64,000 nucleotides of DNA. It comes from Gemmatimonadota bacterium (GTDB lineage: Bacteria; Gemmatimonadota; Gemmatimonadetes; Gemmatimonadales; GWC2-71-9). Shown piece by piece: positions 38,691 through 47,425 of this stretch. The translations under genes were made by a program, and so were the position numbers. How positions within the stretch are numbered: position 1 is the first letter of the stretch; each line of letters begins with the position of its first letter. The stretch lies in contig JADJPD010000006.1 of the NCBI GenBank assembly GCA_016713435.1, forward strand, positions 248,001 to 312,000, in the 5' to 3' direction. The notes beneath the pieces are model-generated. The model saw nothing but the letters and a program-made list of their open reading frames with translations. It ran no database searches and was not told the DNA's origin.

Positions 38691-39149
38691 GTGGCAATCG
38701 CATTCAGCATCAACGGGAAGTCCACCTCGGTGGACGTGGCGCCGGAGACCCCACTCCTGTGGGTGATCCGGGACACGCTGGGCCTCACCGGGACCAAGTT
38801 CGGCTGCGGCATGGCGCAGTGCGGGGCCTGCACGGTGCACGTGGACGGCGAGGCGGTCCGCAGCTGCTCCTTCCCGGTGAGTGCCGCCGCCGACAAGAAG
38901 GTGACCACCATCGAGGGCCTCTCGGCCGACGGCAGCCACCCGCTGCAGCAGGCCTGGGTGGAGGCGCAGGCGCCGCAGTGCGGCTACTGCCAGTCGGGGC
39001 AGATCATGCAGGCGGCGGCGCTGCTGGCGAAGACGCCGACGCCGAGTGAGGCGGAGATCGAGGGCGCGATGGCGGGGAACCTCTGCCGCTGCGGCACCTA
39101 CAACCGGATCAAGGCGGCCATCCAGCTCGCGGCCCAGAAGGGAGCCTGA
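38691..39149 (+). CDS. Molybdenum hydroxylase small subunit, [2Fe-2S] (IorA-type), copy 1
   Basis: 152 residues. Plant-type cluster motif CGMAQCGACTVHVDG and a second cluster in the helical domain, CGYCQSGQIMQ with NLCRCGTYNRI, as in xanthine dehydrogenase small subunits and isoquinoline 1-oxidoreductase alpha. It passes electrons from the molybdenum cofactor of the partner subunit to a carrier. Start is GTG 38691, with CTGGAGACC as ribosome-binding region 11 bases upstream; the same leader and GTG occur in copy 2. There is a 3-bp gap to the large subunit. No FAD subunit is present. Confidence 0.9.
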   Translation: MAIAFSINGKSTSVDVAPETPLLWVIRDTLGLTGTKFGCGMAQCGACTVHVDGEAVRSCSFPVSAAADKKVTTIEGLSADGSHPLQQAWVEAQAPQCGYCQSGQIMQAAALLAKTPTPSEAEIEGAMAGNLCRCGTYNRIKAAIQLAAQKGA

Positions 39150-39152
39150 GCC

Positions 39153-41297
39153 ATGACCACCTCCTACTCGCGCCGGACCTTCCTCAAGACCTCGGCCGCG
39201 GCCGGGGCCGGGCTCACGCTGGCCTTCCACCTCACCGGCTGCGGCCGGAAGGGGGAGCAGGCGGCGGCGATGGGCGAGCCGTTTGCCCCCAACGCCTTTG
39301 TCCGGATCGGGACCGATGGGTCGGTGACGGTCATCGCCAAGCACCTCGAGATGGGGCAGGGGAGCTACACCGGCCTCGCCACCATCCTGGCCGAGGAGCT
39401 CGATGCCGACTGGAGCAAGGTGCGCGTCGAGGGCGCGCCGGCCGACGCGTCCAAGTACAACAACCTGCAGTGGGGCCCGCAGCAGGGCACCGGTGGCAGC
39501 AGCGCCATGGCCAACAGCTTTGACCAGCTCCGGCAGGCGGGCGCCACGGCGCGGGCGCTGCTCATCGCGGCGGCGGCCCAGCAGTGGAAGGTGGAGGCGG
39601 CGACGCTCAGCACCGAGCCGGGCGCGGTGGTGGACCCGGCGAGCGGGAAGCGCGCCAGCTACGGTTCGCTCGTGGAGCTGGCGGCGACGCTCCCCGTCCC
39701 GGCCGAGGTGCCGCTCAAGGACCCGGCCCGCTTCCGCCTGATCGGCGGCAAGGTGGCGCGGGTGGACGCGCCGGCCAAGGTGACGGGGAAGGCGCAGTTC
39801 ACGCAGGACGTGCAGCTGCCGGGGATGCTCGTGGCCGTCGTGGCTCGGCCACCCAGGTTCGGGGCCACGGTCAAGTCGTTCGACGCCACCAAGGCCAAGG
39901 CCGTGGCGGGGGTCAAGGACGTGGTGCAGATCCCCACCGGTGTCGCGGTGCTCGCCGAGACCACCTGGGCGGCGACGCAGGGCCGGGCCGCGCTCACGGT
40001 GGAATGGGACACGAGCAAGGCCATGACCGAGGGCACGCCCGAGCTGCTGGCGCGCTACCGGGAGGCGGCCGGGAAGCCCGGCGCCGTCGCCAAGGAGACG
40101 GGGGACGTCACCGCCGGGCTCCGGAAGGGCACGGTGGTGGAGGCGGAGTTCACCTTCCCTTACCTGGCCCACGCGGCCATGGAGCCGATGAACTGCGTGG
40201 TCCAGCTCTCGGCGGACAAGTGCGAGATCTGGAACGGCGAGCAGATGCAGACCGGCGACCAGATGGCCGTGGCCGCCGCCACCGGGCTCAAGCCGGAGCA
40301 GGTGGTGCTCAACATGCTCTACGCCGGCGGCAGCTTTGGCCGGCGGGCCAATCCGCACTCGGACTACGTGCTCGAGGCCGTGTCCATCGCCAAGGCCATC
40401 AACGGGCGCGCGCCCGTGAAGATGGTCTGGACCCGCGAGGACGACACGCGGGCCGGCTACTTCCGCCCGATGTACGTGCACCGGATCAAGGGGAGCGTTG
40501 CGGGCGGCCAGGCGGTGGCGTGGCACCATCGCATCGTGGGGCAGTCCATCATGAAGGGGACGGGGTGGGAGCCGTTCATGGTGAAGGACGGCATTGACCA
40601 GACCTCGGTGGAGGGCGTGGCCAACACGCCGTACGCCATCCCGGCGTTCCGCGCGGAGTCCACCATCATGGACGTGCCGGTGCCGGTGCTCTGGTGGCGC
40701 TCGGTGGGGCACACGCACACGGCGTTTGCCATGGAGGCGTTCATCGACGAGCTGGCCACGGCGGCGAAGCGGGACCCGGTGGAGTTCCGGCGCGAGCTGC
40801 TGGCCAATGCGCCGAGGCACCTGGCGGTGCTCAACCTGGCGGCGGAGAAGGCGGGGTGGGGATCGCCGCTGCCGGCGGGGCGGGCCCGGGGCATCGCAGT
40901 GCACGAGTCGTTCAGCTCGGTGGTCGCGGAGGTGGCCGAGGTGTCGCTCGAGGGCGGGAAGCCCAAGGTGCACAAGGTGACCTGTGCGGTGGACTGCGGC
41001 ATCGCCATCAATCCGGACGTGATCGCCATGCAGATGGAAAGCGGCATTGCCTACGGGCTCTCGGCGGCGCTCTATGGGGAGATCACGCTCAAGGAGGGAG
41101 CGGTGGTGCAGGGGAATTTCGACACCTACCGCTGCCTCCGGATGGCGGACATGCCGGCGGTGGAGGTGCACATCGTGCCGTCCACGAGCGCGCCGACGGG
41201 GGTGGGGGAGCCGGGGCTGCCGCCGGTGGCGCCGGCGGTGGCGAATGCGCTGTTCCAGTTGACGGGGAAGCGGATCAGGACGCTGCCGATGGCGTAG
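39153..41297 (+). CDS. Molybdenum hydroxylase large subunit (IorB-type), copy 1
   Basis: 714 residues. A TAT signal (SRRTFLKTSAAAGAGLTLAF) with lipobox-like HLTGC places it in the periplasm. Cofactor-binding segments are DGSVTVIAKHLEMGQGSYTG, GGTGGSSAM..., and the C-terminal GVGEPGLPPVAPAVANALF with the conserved catalytic glutamate of GEPG. The Mo site is supplied by a cytosine-dinucleotide cofactor in the family. Reaction: hydroxylation of an aldehyde or N-heterocycle; the substrate cannot be told. It forms a pair with the small subunit directly upstream. Confidence 0.9.
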   Translation: MTTSYSRRTFLKTSAAAGAGLTLAFHLTGCGRKGEQAAAMGEPFAPNAFVRIGTDGSVTVIAKHLEMGQGSYTGLATILAEELDADWSKVRVEGAPADASKYNNLQWGPQQGTGGSSAMANSFDQLRQAGATARALLIAAAAQQWKVEAATLSTEPGAVVDPASGKRASYGSLVELAATLPVPAEVPLKDPARFRLIGGKVARVDAPAKVTGKAQFTQDVQLPGMLVAVVARPPRFGATVKSFDATKAKAVAGVKDVVQIPTGVAVLAETTWAATQGRAALTVEWDTSKAMTEGTPELLARYREAAGKPGAVAKETGDVTAGLRKGTVVEAEFTFPYLAHAAMEPMNCVVQLSADKCEIWNGEQMQTGDQMAVAAATGLKPEQVVLNMLYAGGSFGRRANPHSDYVLEAVSIAKAINGRAPVKMVWTREDDTRAGYFRPMYVHRIKGSVAGGQAVAWHHRIVGQSIMKGTGWEPFMVKDGIDQTSVEGVANTPYAIPAFRAESTIMDVPVPVLWWRSVGHTHTAFAMEAFIDELATAAKRDPVEFRRELLANAPRHLAVLNLAAEKAGWGSPLPAGRARGIAVHESFSSVVAEVAEVSLEGGKPKVHKVTCAVDCGIAINPDVIAMQMESGIAYGLSAALYGEITLKEGAVVQGNFDTYRCLRMADMPAVEVHIVPSTSAPTGVGEPGLPPVAPAVANALFQLTGKRIRTLPMA

Positions 41298-41682
41298 CGG
41301 TCGGGGCGGGATCTATCCGGCCGGTTGCGGGGCTCGCCGAGGGAGGCGGGCCCCGCGCTGTCTTTGGGACGCTTGCCCCACCGCCCAGCCGATCACGCTC
41401 GATCGCGGTCGCGTTACGTCTGTCGCGGCCGGATATATCCGGCCGCTACGTACGTGGGGGAGAGGGGATCGTCGGTGGTGGGCTGGGAGGGCTCGGCCGG
41501 TGGGGGCGGGGGACCCCCCGGGCGGGCGCGCGGGGGGGGGGGGGGGGATTGGCGGGGGGGGGGGGGAGGGGGCGGGGAGGGGGGATGGGGTGAGGGAGGT
41601 CTCCTTGTGGGGGCCGGGGCCCGGCAGCAGATTGCCCCCATCCCTTCGGCATTTGACGGGCGCCCCTCCCTGGAGGCCAGTC
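41298..41682. other. Intergenic region between two molybdenum hydroxylase pairs; palindrome and long G-runs
   Basis: 385 bp without a gene I can support. It holds the palindrome GCGGCCGGATATATCCGGCCGC (22 bp, 41425-41446, split here as GCGGCCGGATA and TATCCGGCCGC), a related TATCCGGCCGG at about 41314-41324, and G-runs of about 16 and 13 bases (41532-41547 and 41554-41566). The last 40 bp before copy 2 repeat the leader of copy 1. Long ORFs here on both strands are low-complexity shadows. Confidence 0.7.
41425..41446. repeat. 22-bp perfect palindrome
   Basis: GCGGCCGGATA followed by TATCCGGCCGC. It resembles an intergenic palindromic repeat (REP-like). A partial copy occurs about 110 bp upstream after the first hydroxylase gene. 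Confidence 0.6.
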
Positions 41683-42141
41683 GTGGCAATCGCGTTCAGC
41701 ATCAATGGAAAATCGACCTCGGTGGACGTGCCGGCGGACACCCCGCTGCTCTGGGTGATCCGGGACACCCTCGGCCTCACCGGGACCAAGTTTGGCTGCG
41801 GCATGGCGCAGTGCGGCGCCTGCACGGTGCACCTCGAGGGCGAGGCGGTGCGGAGCTGCTCCGTGCCGGTGAGCGTGGCGGCCGGCAAGAAGGTCACCAC
41901 CATCGAGGGCCTCTCGGCCGACGGCAGCCATCCGCTCCAGAAGGCGTGGGTGGAGGCGGAGGCGCCGCAGTGCGGCTACTGCCAGTCGGGGCAGATCATG
42001 CAGGCGGCGGCGCTGCTGGCGAAGACGCCGAAGCCGAGCGATGCGGACATCGACACGGCCATGGCGGGGAACATCTGCCGCTGCGGCACCTACAACCGCA
42101 TCCGCGCGGCGATTCACCTCGCCGCCGAGAAGGGGGCCTGA
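41683..42141 (+). CDS. Molybdenum hydroxylase small subunit, [2Fe-2S] (IorA-type), copy 2
   Basis: 152 residues, near-identical to copy 1 (38691), with changes such as VPADTPL for VAPETPL and HLEGEAVRSCSVPV for HVDGEAVRSCSFPV. All eight cluster cysteines are kept (CGMAQCGAC, CGYCQSGQIM, NICRCGTYN). GTG start in the same leader context (CTGGAGGCCAGTC before it). A tandem duplication of the two-gene unit is the likely origin. Copy 2 may serve a different large subunit and substrate. Confidence 0.9.
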   Translation: MAIAFSINGKSTSVDVPADTPLLWVIRDTLGLTGTKFGCGMAQCGACTVHLEGEAVRSCSVPVSVAAGKKVTTIEGLSADGSHPLQKAWVEAEAPQCGYCQSGQIMQAAALLAKTPKPSDADIDTAMAGNICRCGTYNRIRAAIHLAAEKGA

Positions 42142-42143
42142 CC

Positions 42144-44270
42144 ATGGCGACGACGCTGAGCCGCCGCGAGTTCGTGGCCACGGGCGGGCTGGCGCTGGCG
42201 GTGACGGCGCTGCCCACCACCAAGCGCATCCGGCGCCCCGGCGATGACGCCGCCGCGCGGGCGCTGGCGCCCAATGCCTTCGTGGAGGTGGGCACCGACG
42301 GGCAGGCGACCATCTGGATCACCCGCTCCGACATGGGGCAGGGGATCCGCACCGCGCTGGCCATGATCGCGGCCGAGGAGCTCGAGGCCGACTGGAACAA
42401 GGTGCAGATCGTCCAGGCGGACGCGCACCCGAAGTACGGGTCCATGGCCACGGGCGGCTCGAGCACCGTGTCGGATCTCTGGATGCCGCTCCGGAAGGCC
42501 GGTGCACAGGCGCGCGAGATGCTCATCGGCGCCGCGGCCGAGCGCTGGGGCGTGCCCGCCTCCGAGTGCCGCGCGCGCGCCAGCGCCGTGGAGCACCCGG
42601 CGAGCGGCCGCCGCTTCAGCTACGGGGACCTGGTGCAGCGCGCCGCCATCCGGCCGGTGCCGGAGGAGCCCACGCTCAAGACGCCGGCCGAGTTCCGGAT
42701 CATCGGCACCGACGCGCCGGGCATTGATACCCGCGACAAGGTGACGGGCAAGGCGGAGTACGGCCTCGACGTGACGGTGCCGGGGATGCGCTACGCGGTG
42801 ATTGCGCGGTGCCCGGTGTTCGGCGGCAAGATGGCGGGGCACGACCCGGCGAAGGCGCTCGCGGTGCCCGGCGTGCTCTCGGTGCTCGAGGTGCCGAGCG
42901 GCGCGGCGGTCATTGCCACCAGCACGTGGGCGGCGATGCAGGGACGGCGCGCGCTCGAGTGCCGCTGGGACGAGGGCCGCGCCGCGCGGCTCAGCTCCGC
43001 CGACCTGTCCCGCGAGCTGCAGGCCCGCGCCGACTTTGCCGGTGCCCTGGTCCGGAACGACGGCGATGCCCTCGCCACCCTCGACGGCTCGGCCAAGGCC
43101 ATCGAGATCACGTACGAGGCGCCGCTCCTGGCCCACGCCACCATGGAGCCGATGAACTGCGTGGCCGACGTGCGCCCCGGCAAGTGCGAGATCTGGGCGC
43201 CGCACCAGGCGCCCGACTGGGCGCAGCGCGAGCTGGCGCAGCTGCTCGGCCTCGAGGCCGAGCAGGTGACGGTGCACACCACGCTGCTCGGCGGCGGCTT
43301 TGGCCGGCGGTTCATCACGGCGGAGCTGCTCGAGGCGGCGCAGGTGTCGCAGGCGGCGGGCGTGCCCGTCAAGCTGGTGTTCACCCGCGAGGACGACATG
43401 CAGCGCGACTGGTACCGGCCCATGAGCCTGCACCGGATGCGCGGCAGCGTGGATGCGAAGGGCGCGGTCACGGCGTGGATGCACCGGGTGGTGGGGCCCT
43501 CCATCGGGGAGCAGTTCTGGCCCGGCAGCACCACGCAGATGATCAGCAGCAACAAGTTCGACGGCATCGACGCCATCGATGGCGCGGCCGACGTGCGCTA
43601 CGGGGTGCCGAACCTGCGGGTCGAGTACGGCATGACGCAGACGGTGGTGCCGCTCGGCTGGTGGCGCTCGGTGTACGCGTCGCAGACCTGCTTTGCCAAT
43701 GAGTGCTTCGTGGACGAGCTGGCGGCGCTGGCCGGGCGCGACCCGGTCGAGGTGCGGCGCGAGCTGCTGGCGCACTCGCCGCGGCACCTGGCGGTGCTCA
43801 ACCTGGCCGCCGAGAAGGCCGGCTGGGGCACGCCGCTCCCGGCGGGGCGCGCGCGCGGCATCGCCATCCATCACTTCTTCAGCGACACGGTGGTGGCGGA
43901 GGTGGCCGAGGTGTCGCTGGTGGACGGGAAGCCGCGGGTGCACAAGGTGACCTGCGCGGTGGACTGCGGCGTGGTGGTGCACCCGCGGAACGCGAAGTAC
44001 CAGGTGGAGGGCGGCGTCATGTACGGGCTCTCGGCCGCGCTCTACGGGGAGATCACGGTGGAGAACGGCCGGGTGAAGCAGAGCAACTTCCACGACTACC
44101 CGGTGATCCGGATGCCGGAGGCGCCGGTGGTGGAGGTGCACTTCATCCCGTCGGCGGAGCCGCCGAAGGGCCTCGGCGAGCCGGGGCTGCCGCCGATTGC
44201 GCCGGCGGTGGCCAACGCGGTGGCGGTGCTGACGGGGAAGCGGGTGCGGAGGCTGCCGATCGTCGTCTAG
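42144..44270 (+). CDS. Molybdenum hydroxylase large subunit (IorB-type), copy 2
   Basis: 708 residues. TAT signal SRREFVATGGLALAVTALPT, then WITRSDMGQGIRTALAMIAA, GGSSTVSD, a TLLGGGFGRRF cofactor loop and GLGEPGLPPIAPAVANAVAV with the GEPG catalytic Glu. It is homologous to copy 1 but more divergent than the small subunits; the substrate-channel region differs (DWAQRELAQLLGLEAEQVTV against the corresponding part of copy 1). The two probably act on different substrates. It lies 2 bp after its small subunit, and a repeat-rich gap follows. Confidence 0.9.
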   Translation: MATTLSRREFVATGGLALAVTALPTTKRIRRPGDDAAARALAPNAFVEVGTDGQATIWITRSDMGQGIRTALAMIAAEELEADWNKVQIVQADAHPKYGSMATGGSSTVSDLWMPLRKAGAQAREMLIGAAAERWGVPASECRARASAVEHPASGRRFSYGDLVQRAAIRPVPEEPTLKTPAEFRIIGTDAPGIDTRDKVTGKAEYGLDVTVPGMRYAVIARCPVFGGKMAGHDPAKALAVPGVLSVLEVPSGAAVIATSTWAAMQGRRALECRWDEGRAARLSSADLSRELQARADFAGALVRNDGDALATLDGSAKAIEITYEAPLLAHATMEPMNCVADVRPGKCEIWAPHQAPDWAQRELAQLLGLEAEQVTVHTTLLGGGFGRRFITAELLEAAQVSQAAGVPVKLVFTREDDMQRDWYRPMSLHRMRGSVDAKGAVTAWMHRVVGPSIGEQFWPGSTTQMISSNKFDGIDAIDGAADVRYGVPNLRVEYGMTQTVVPLGWWRSVYASQTCFANECFVDELAALAGRDPVEVRRELLAHSPRHLAVLNLAAEKAGWGTPLPAGRARGIAIHHFFSDTVVAEVAEVSLVDGKPRVHKVTCAVDCGVVVHPRNAKYQVEGGVMYGLSAALYGEITVENGRVKQSNFHDYPVIRMPEAPVVEVHFIPSAEPPKGLGEPGLPPIAPAVANAVAVLTGKRVRRLPIVV

Positions 44271-44292
44271 GACTCAATGCGCCGGTAGGGCT

Positions 44293-44501
44293 GACGCCTG
44301 CGAGCTCAACGCAAGGCGCAGAGGGCGCAGAGGGGCGCAAGGAACCGCGCCATGTGGTGGGCTCACCACAGGGCGCCATCGTGTCGGGGGGGTGGGGTTG
44401 TGGCGGGGCCCCGGGAACAACCCGGCCCGGGACGGAGCCCATCCCGGGCTCGACGGCGTCCTCTGCGTCCTCTGCGCCTCTGCGTTGAGCTCGCAGGCGT
44501 C
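44293..44501. repeat. Intergenic inverted-repeat element, copy A
   Basis: GACGCCTGCGAGCTCAACGC plus A (44293-44313) pairs perfectly with the sequence at 44481-44501, 21 bp. Further inside, GCAGAGG/GCGCAGAGG units face CCTCTGCG units. The element lies in the gap between a plus and a minus gene (convergent), 258 bp long. A second copy with the same arms is at 50177-50428. Confidence 0.75.
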
Positions 44502-44528
44502 GTTCCCACTGACGTCCCCAGGGGCGGG

Positions 44529-45356
44529 CTATTCCTTGACGAGCGCCTGCTTGAGCGAGCGGTTCTGCCAGAGGACGGTGGCGCCGAGGAGGAGGAGGCT
44601 CGAGACCAGGATGGCGGTGGCGAGGACGTTGATCTGCGGGGGGAAGGCCGCGCGGCGGGCGCCGTAGACGTAGAGGGGGTAGGTGACGTCGCTGCCGGCG
44701 TTGAAGAGGGTGATGATGAAGTCGTCGAGCGACAGCGCAAAGCTGAGCATGCCCGCGGCCGCGATGCCGGGGGCGATGAGCGGCAGGGTGACGTGGGTGA
44801 TGGTGCGGAGCGGGGTGGCGCCCAGGTCCATGGCGGCCTCCTCGAGGGTCCAGTCGAAGCCGCGGATCCGCGCCTTCACGGTGAGCGCCACGTAGCTCAC
44901 CGAGAACATGATGTGCGCAATGACGATGGTCCAGAAGCCGGTGGGCGCGTTCATGGTGAGGAAGAGCGCCAGCAGCGACGAGCCGAGCACCACCTCGGGC
45001 GTGGTGAGCGGCAGGACCAGCAGCAGGTTGACGGGGCCGGCGCCCTTCCAGGTGTAGCGGGTGAGCGCCAGGGCGATGAGCGTGCCGAAGACCAGCGACA
45101 CGCTGGTGGAGACCGCCGCCACCTTGAGCGACATCTTCATGGCCTCGACCAGCGCCGGGAAGACGAAGGGATCCCGCCAGGCGTCGAACGAGAACGACTT
45201 CCAGACGAAGTTGAACTTGCCGAGCGGCTTGTTGAAGCTGTAGGCGACGATGACGAAGATCGGCAGGAAGAGGTAGAGCAGCACGAGCGCCGCGTAGGCG
45301 TCGAGCATCCACCCCGTCCAGCGGCGCTGCCCCGGCTGGCGATGGCCCGGCGTCAT
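44529..45356 (-). CDS. potC: Polyamine ABC transporter permease PotC
   Basis: 275 residues, about six TM helices. The EAA loop reads EEAAMDLGATPLRTITHVTLPLI, the contact with the PotA ATPase. Helices include YAALVLLYLFLPIFVIVAY. With PotB it forms the membrane channel for spermidine/putrescine-type cations. It is the last gene of the potADBC operon; the ATG overlaps the PotB stop by ATGA. A repeat element lies after its stop. Confidence 0.88.
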   Translation of the reverse strand: MTPGHRQPGQRRWTGWMLDAYAALVLLYLFLPIFVIVAYSFNKPLGKFNFVWKSFSFDAWRDPFVFPALVEAMKMSLKVAAVSTSVSLVFGTLIALALTRYTWKGAGPVNLLLVLPLTTPEVVLGSSLLALFLTMNAPTGFWTIVIAHIMFSVSYVALTVKARIRGFDWTLEEAAMDLGATPLRTITHVTLPLIAPGIAAAGMLSFALSLDDFIITLFNAGSDVTYPLYVYGARRAAFPPQINVLATAILVSSLLLLGATVLWQNRSLKQALVKE

Positions 45357-46198
45357 GCCAGCTCCTCGGTGCCGAGGAGGCGGGTGTAGATGAGGACCAG
45401 GATGGTGATGATGGTCATGAGCACGAAGGAGAGCGCGGCGGCGAGCGGGTAGTCGCGCACGGTCAGGAACTGACCCTGGATGACGGAGCCGAGCATCTTC
45501 TGGTTGGGGCTGCCGAGGAGCTCGGCGTTGATGAAGTCGCCGGCGGCGGGGATGAAGGTCAGCAGGCTTCCCGCGAACACGCCGGGGAGCGAGAGCGGGA
45601 GGACGACCTTCCGGAAGGCTTCGAGGGCGTTGCAGTAGAGGTCCTGCGCCGCCTCGGTGAGCCGCCGGTCGATCTTCTCCAGGCTCACGTAGATGGGCAG
45701 GATCATGAACGGCAGGAAGTTGTAGGTGAGCCCGCCGATCACCGCCCAGGTGGTGCTGAGCAGGCGCCCCTCCGACGGCAGCAGGTGCAGCGTGCCGAGC
45801 AGCCCCACCAGCCAGCCTTCATCTCCCAGGATGGTCTTCCAGGCAAAGGTGCGCACCAGGAAGGTGGTGAAGAAGGGCAGCACCACGAGCCCGAGCAGGA
45901 GGTTCTTGGCGCGGCCGGCCCGGAAGGCAATGACGTAGGCCAGCGGATAGCCGAGCAGCAGGGCCAGGACCGTGGCCAGGCCGGCGTACCAGAAGGAGCG
46001 GAGCAGGTGCTGGCCGTAGTCGGTGAAGGCGCGCTGGTAGCCGTCGTACCAGGCCACGCCCTCCGGCCCCACGGAGGTCCGGGCCAGCGCCAGCGTGGGC
46101 AGCAGGTAGAACGCCAGGAGCCAGAGGACCCCGGGCGCCACCAGGAGCCAGGGGGCCCACGGATTGCGCCGCGTGCCCCCCATAGCGGTGCCGGCCAT
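45353..46198 (-). CDS. potB: Polyamine ABC transporter permease PotB
   Basis: 281 residues, about six TM helices (APGVLWLLAFYLLPTLALAR at the N-terminus). EAA loop is LTEAAQDLYCNALEAFRKVV with LPLSLPGVFAGSLLTFIPAA after it. It pairs with PotC. Start ATG 46196-46198 is inside the PotD stop (TAATG). No odd feature. Confidence 0.88.
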   Translation of the reverse strand: MAGTAMGGTRRNPWAPWLLVAPGVLWLLAFYLLPTLALARTSVGPEGVAWYDGYQRAFTDYGQHLLRSFWYAGLATVLALLLGYPLAYVIAFRAGRAKNLLLGLVVLPFFTTFLVRTFAWKTILGDEGWLVGLLGTLHLLPSEGRLLSTTWAVIGGLTYNFLPFMILPIYVSLEKIDRRLTEAAQDLYCNALEAFRKVVLPLSLPGVFAGSLLTFIPAAGDFINAELLGSPNQKMLGSVIQGQFLTVRDYPLAAALSFVLMTIITILVLIYTRLLGTEELA

Positions 46199-47388
46199 TA
46201 CGCGCCGATCGCGTCCTGGAAGGCCTTGTTGACCTCCGTCTCCTCGGCTTCCTCGAGCCAGCGGAAGACGTGGAGCCGGGCGCGGAGATCGTCAGGCGGA
46301 TTGACGAGCGGGCTCTTGGCCAGCGCGGGATCGATCTTCTCCAGCTCCGCGCCCATGCCCTTGACCGGCGAGAGGTAGGGTGCGCCGGCGATGATCTGGG
46401 CCGAGTGGGCGGGGTCGTAGACGTAGTTCATGAAGGCCGCGGCCAGGTCCGGGTTGGTGCTGGACTTGGGGATCATCATGTTGTCGGAGTAGAGCATGGC
46501 GCCTTCCCTGGGCGCCAGCCAGACCAGGTCCGGCGAGTCGGCGGCGAGCCCCTGGATGTCGCCCGACCAGGCGATGGCGATGCTGATGTTGCCGGCCGAG
46601 AGGTCGTCGGTGTAGTCGTTGCCGGTGAAGCGGCGGATGTGGCCGCTCTCGCGCGCCTGCTTGATCTTGGCGCAGGCCGCCTTGGCGTCGTCGAGGGTGC
46701 AGGTGGCGGGGTCCTTGCCCATGCCGAGCATCACGAGGCCGAGGGTGTCGCGCATCTCGGTGAGCATCGTGACCTTGCCCTTGTACTTCGGGTCGAAGAT
46801 GTCGTTGATGCTGGTGAGCTCGCGGCCCAGCGTCTTGGGGTTGTAGGCGATGCCGGTCATGCCGGACATCCACGGCACGCTGTGGGTGCGGCCGGGATCG
46901 AAGCCGACGTTGCTGAGGTTGTCCACGAGGTTGGCCTTGTTGGGGAAGGGCCCCGTGGGGATGGCCTGGGTGTAGCCCAGCTTGATCAGGCGGCCGGCCA
47001 TCCAGTCGGTGAGGACGACGATGTCGCGGTCGATGGACTGGCCGCGCTTGAGCGGCTCGTCGATCTTGGCGAAGAACTCGTCGTTGTCGTTGACGTCCTC
47101 GGTGTAGTTGGCCGCGATGCCCGTGGCCGTGGTGAACTCGGCGACGGTCTTGGCGTCGATGTAGAGCGGCCAGTTGGAGATGTTGATGGCCTTGGCGCCG
47201 CCAGCCGCCGCGGCGGTGGAATCGGCGGCGGCGCCTCCGTCCTTCTTGCCGCAGGCCGCCAGGAAGCTCGAGCCGAGGGCCAGGCCGCCGGCCGCGAGGG
47301 CGGTGCGGCCGAGGAACTGGCGGCGGGAGAGGGCGCGGCGGACCAGCGATTGGAGTTCCTGCTCGTCGTACGGTTCACGGCGCTTCAT
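46198..47388 (-). CDS. potD: Polyamine-binding lipoprotein PotD
   Basis: 396 residues. A twin-arginine motif (SRRQFLGRTALAAGGLALG) combined with a lipobox FLAAC (Cys46) gives a membrane-tethered binding protein. After an Ala-rich linker the PotD/PotF fold starts INISNWPLYIDAKTVAEF. Ligand-contact segments are WMSGMTGIAYNP and IAIAWSGDIQGL. It delivers polyamines to PotBC. Overlap of stop with PotB start indicates coupling. Confidence 0.9.
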   Translation of the reverse strand: MKRREPYDEQELQSLVRRALSRRQFLGRTALAAGGLALGSSFLAACGKKDGGAAADSTAAAAGGAKAINISNWPLYIDAKTVAEFTTATGIAANYTEDVNDNDEFFAKIDEPLKRGQSIDRDIVVLTDWMAGRLIKLGYTQAIPTGPFPNKANLVDNLSNVGFDPGRTHSVPWMSGMTGIAYNPKTLGRELTSINDIFDPKYKGKVTMLTEMRDTLGLVMLGMGKDPATCTLDDAKAACAKIKQARESGHIRRFTGNDYTDDLSAGNISIAIAWSGDIQGLAADSPDLVWLAPREGAMLYSDNMMIPKSSTNPDLAAAFMNYVYDPAHSAQIIAGAPYLSPVKGMGAELEKIDPALAKSPLVNPPDDLRARLHVFRWLEEAEETEVNKAFQDAIGA

Positions 47389-47425
47389 CGGGTCACCTCG
47401 GGGAGAGGGAAGGGGAGGGAACGGG

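Noticed and set aside
38430..41171. 913-residue antisense frame over the first hydroxylase pair
   Set aside because: His/Arg-rich shadow without recognisable domain.
41532..41566. G-runs as a defined regulatory quadruplex
   Set aside because: Runs this long are often sequencing or assembly artefacts; no conserved partner seen.
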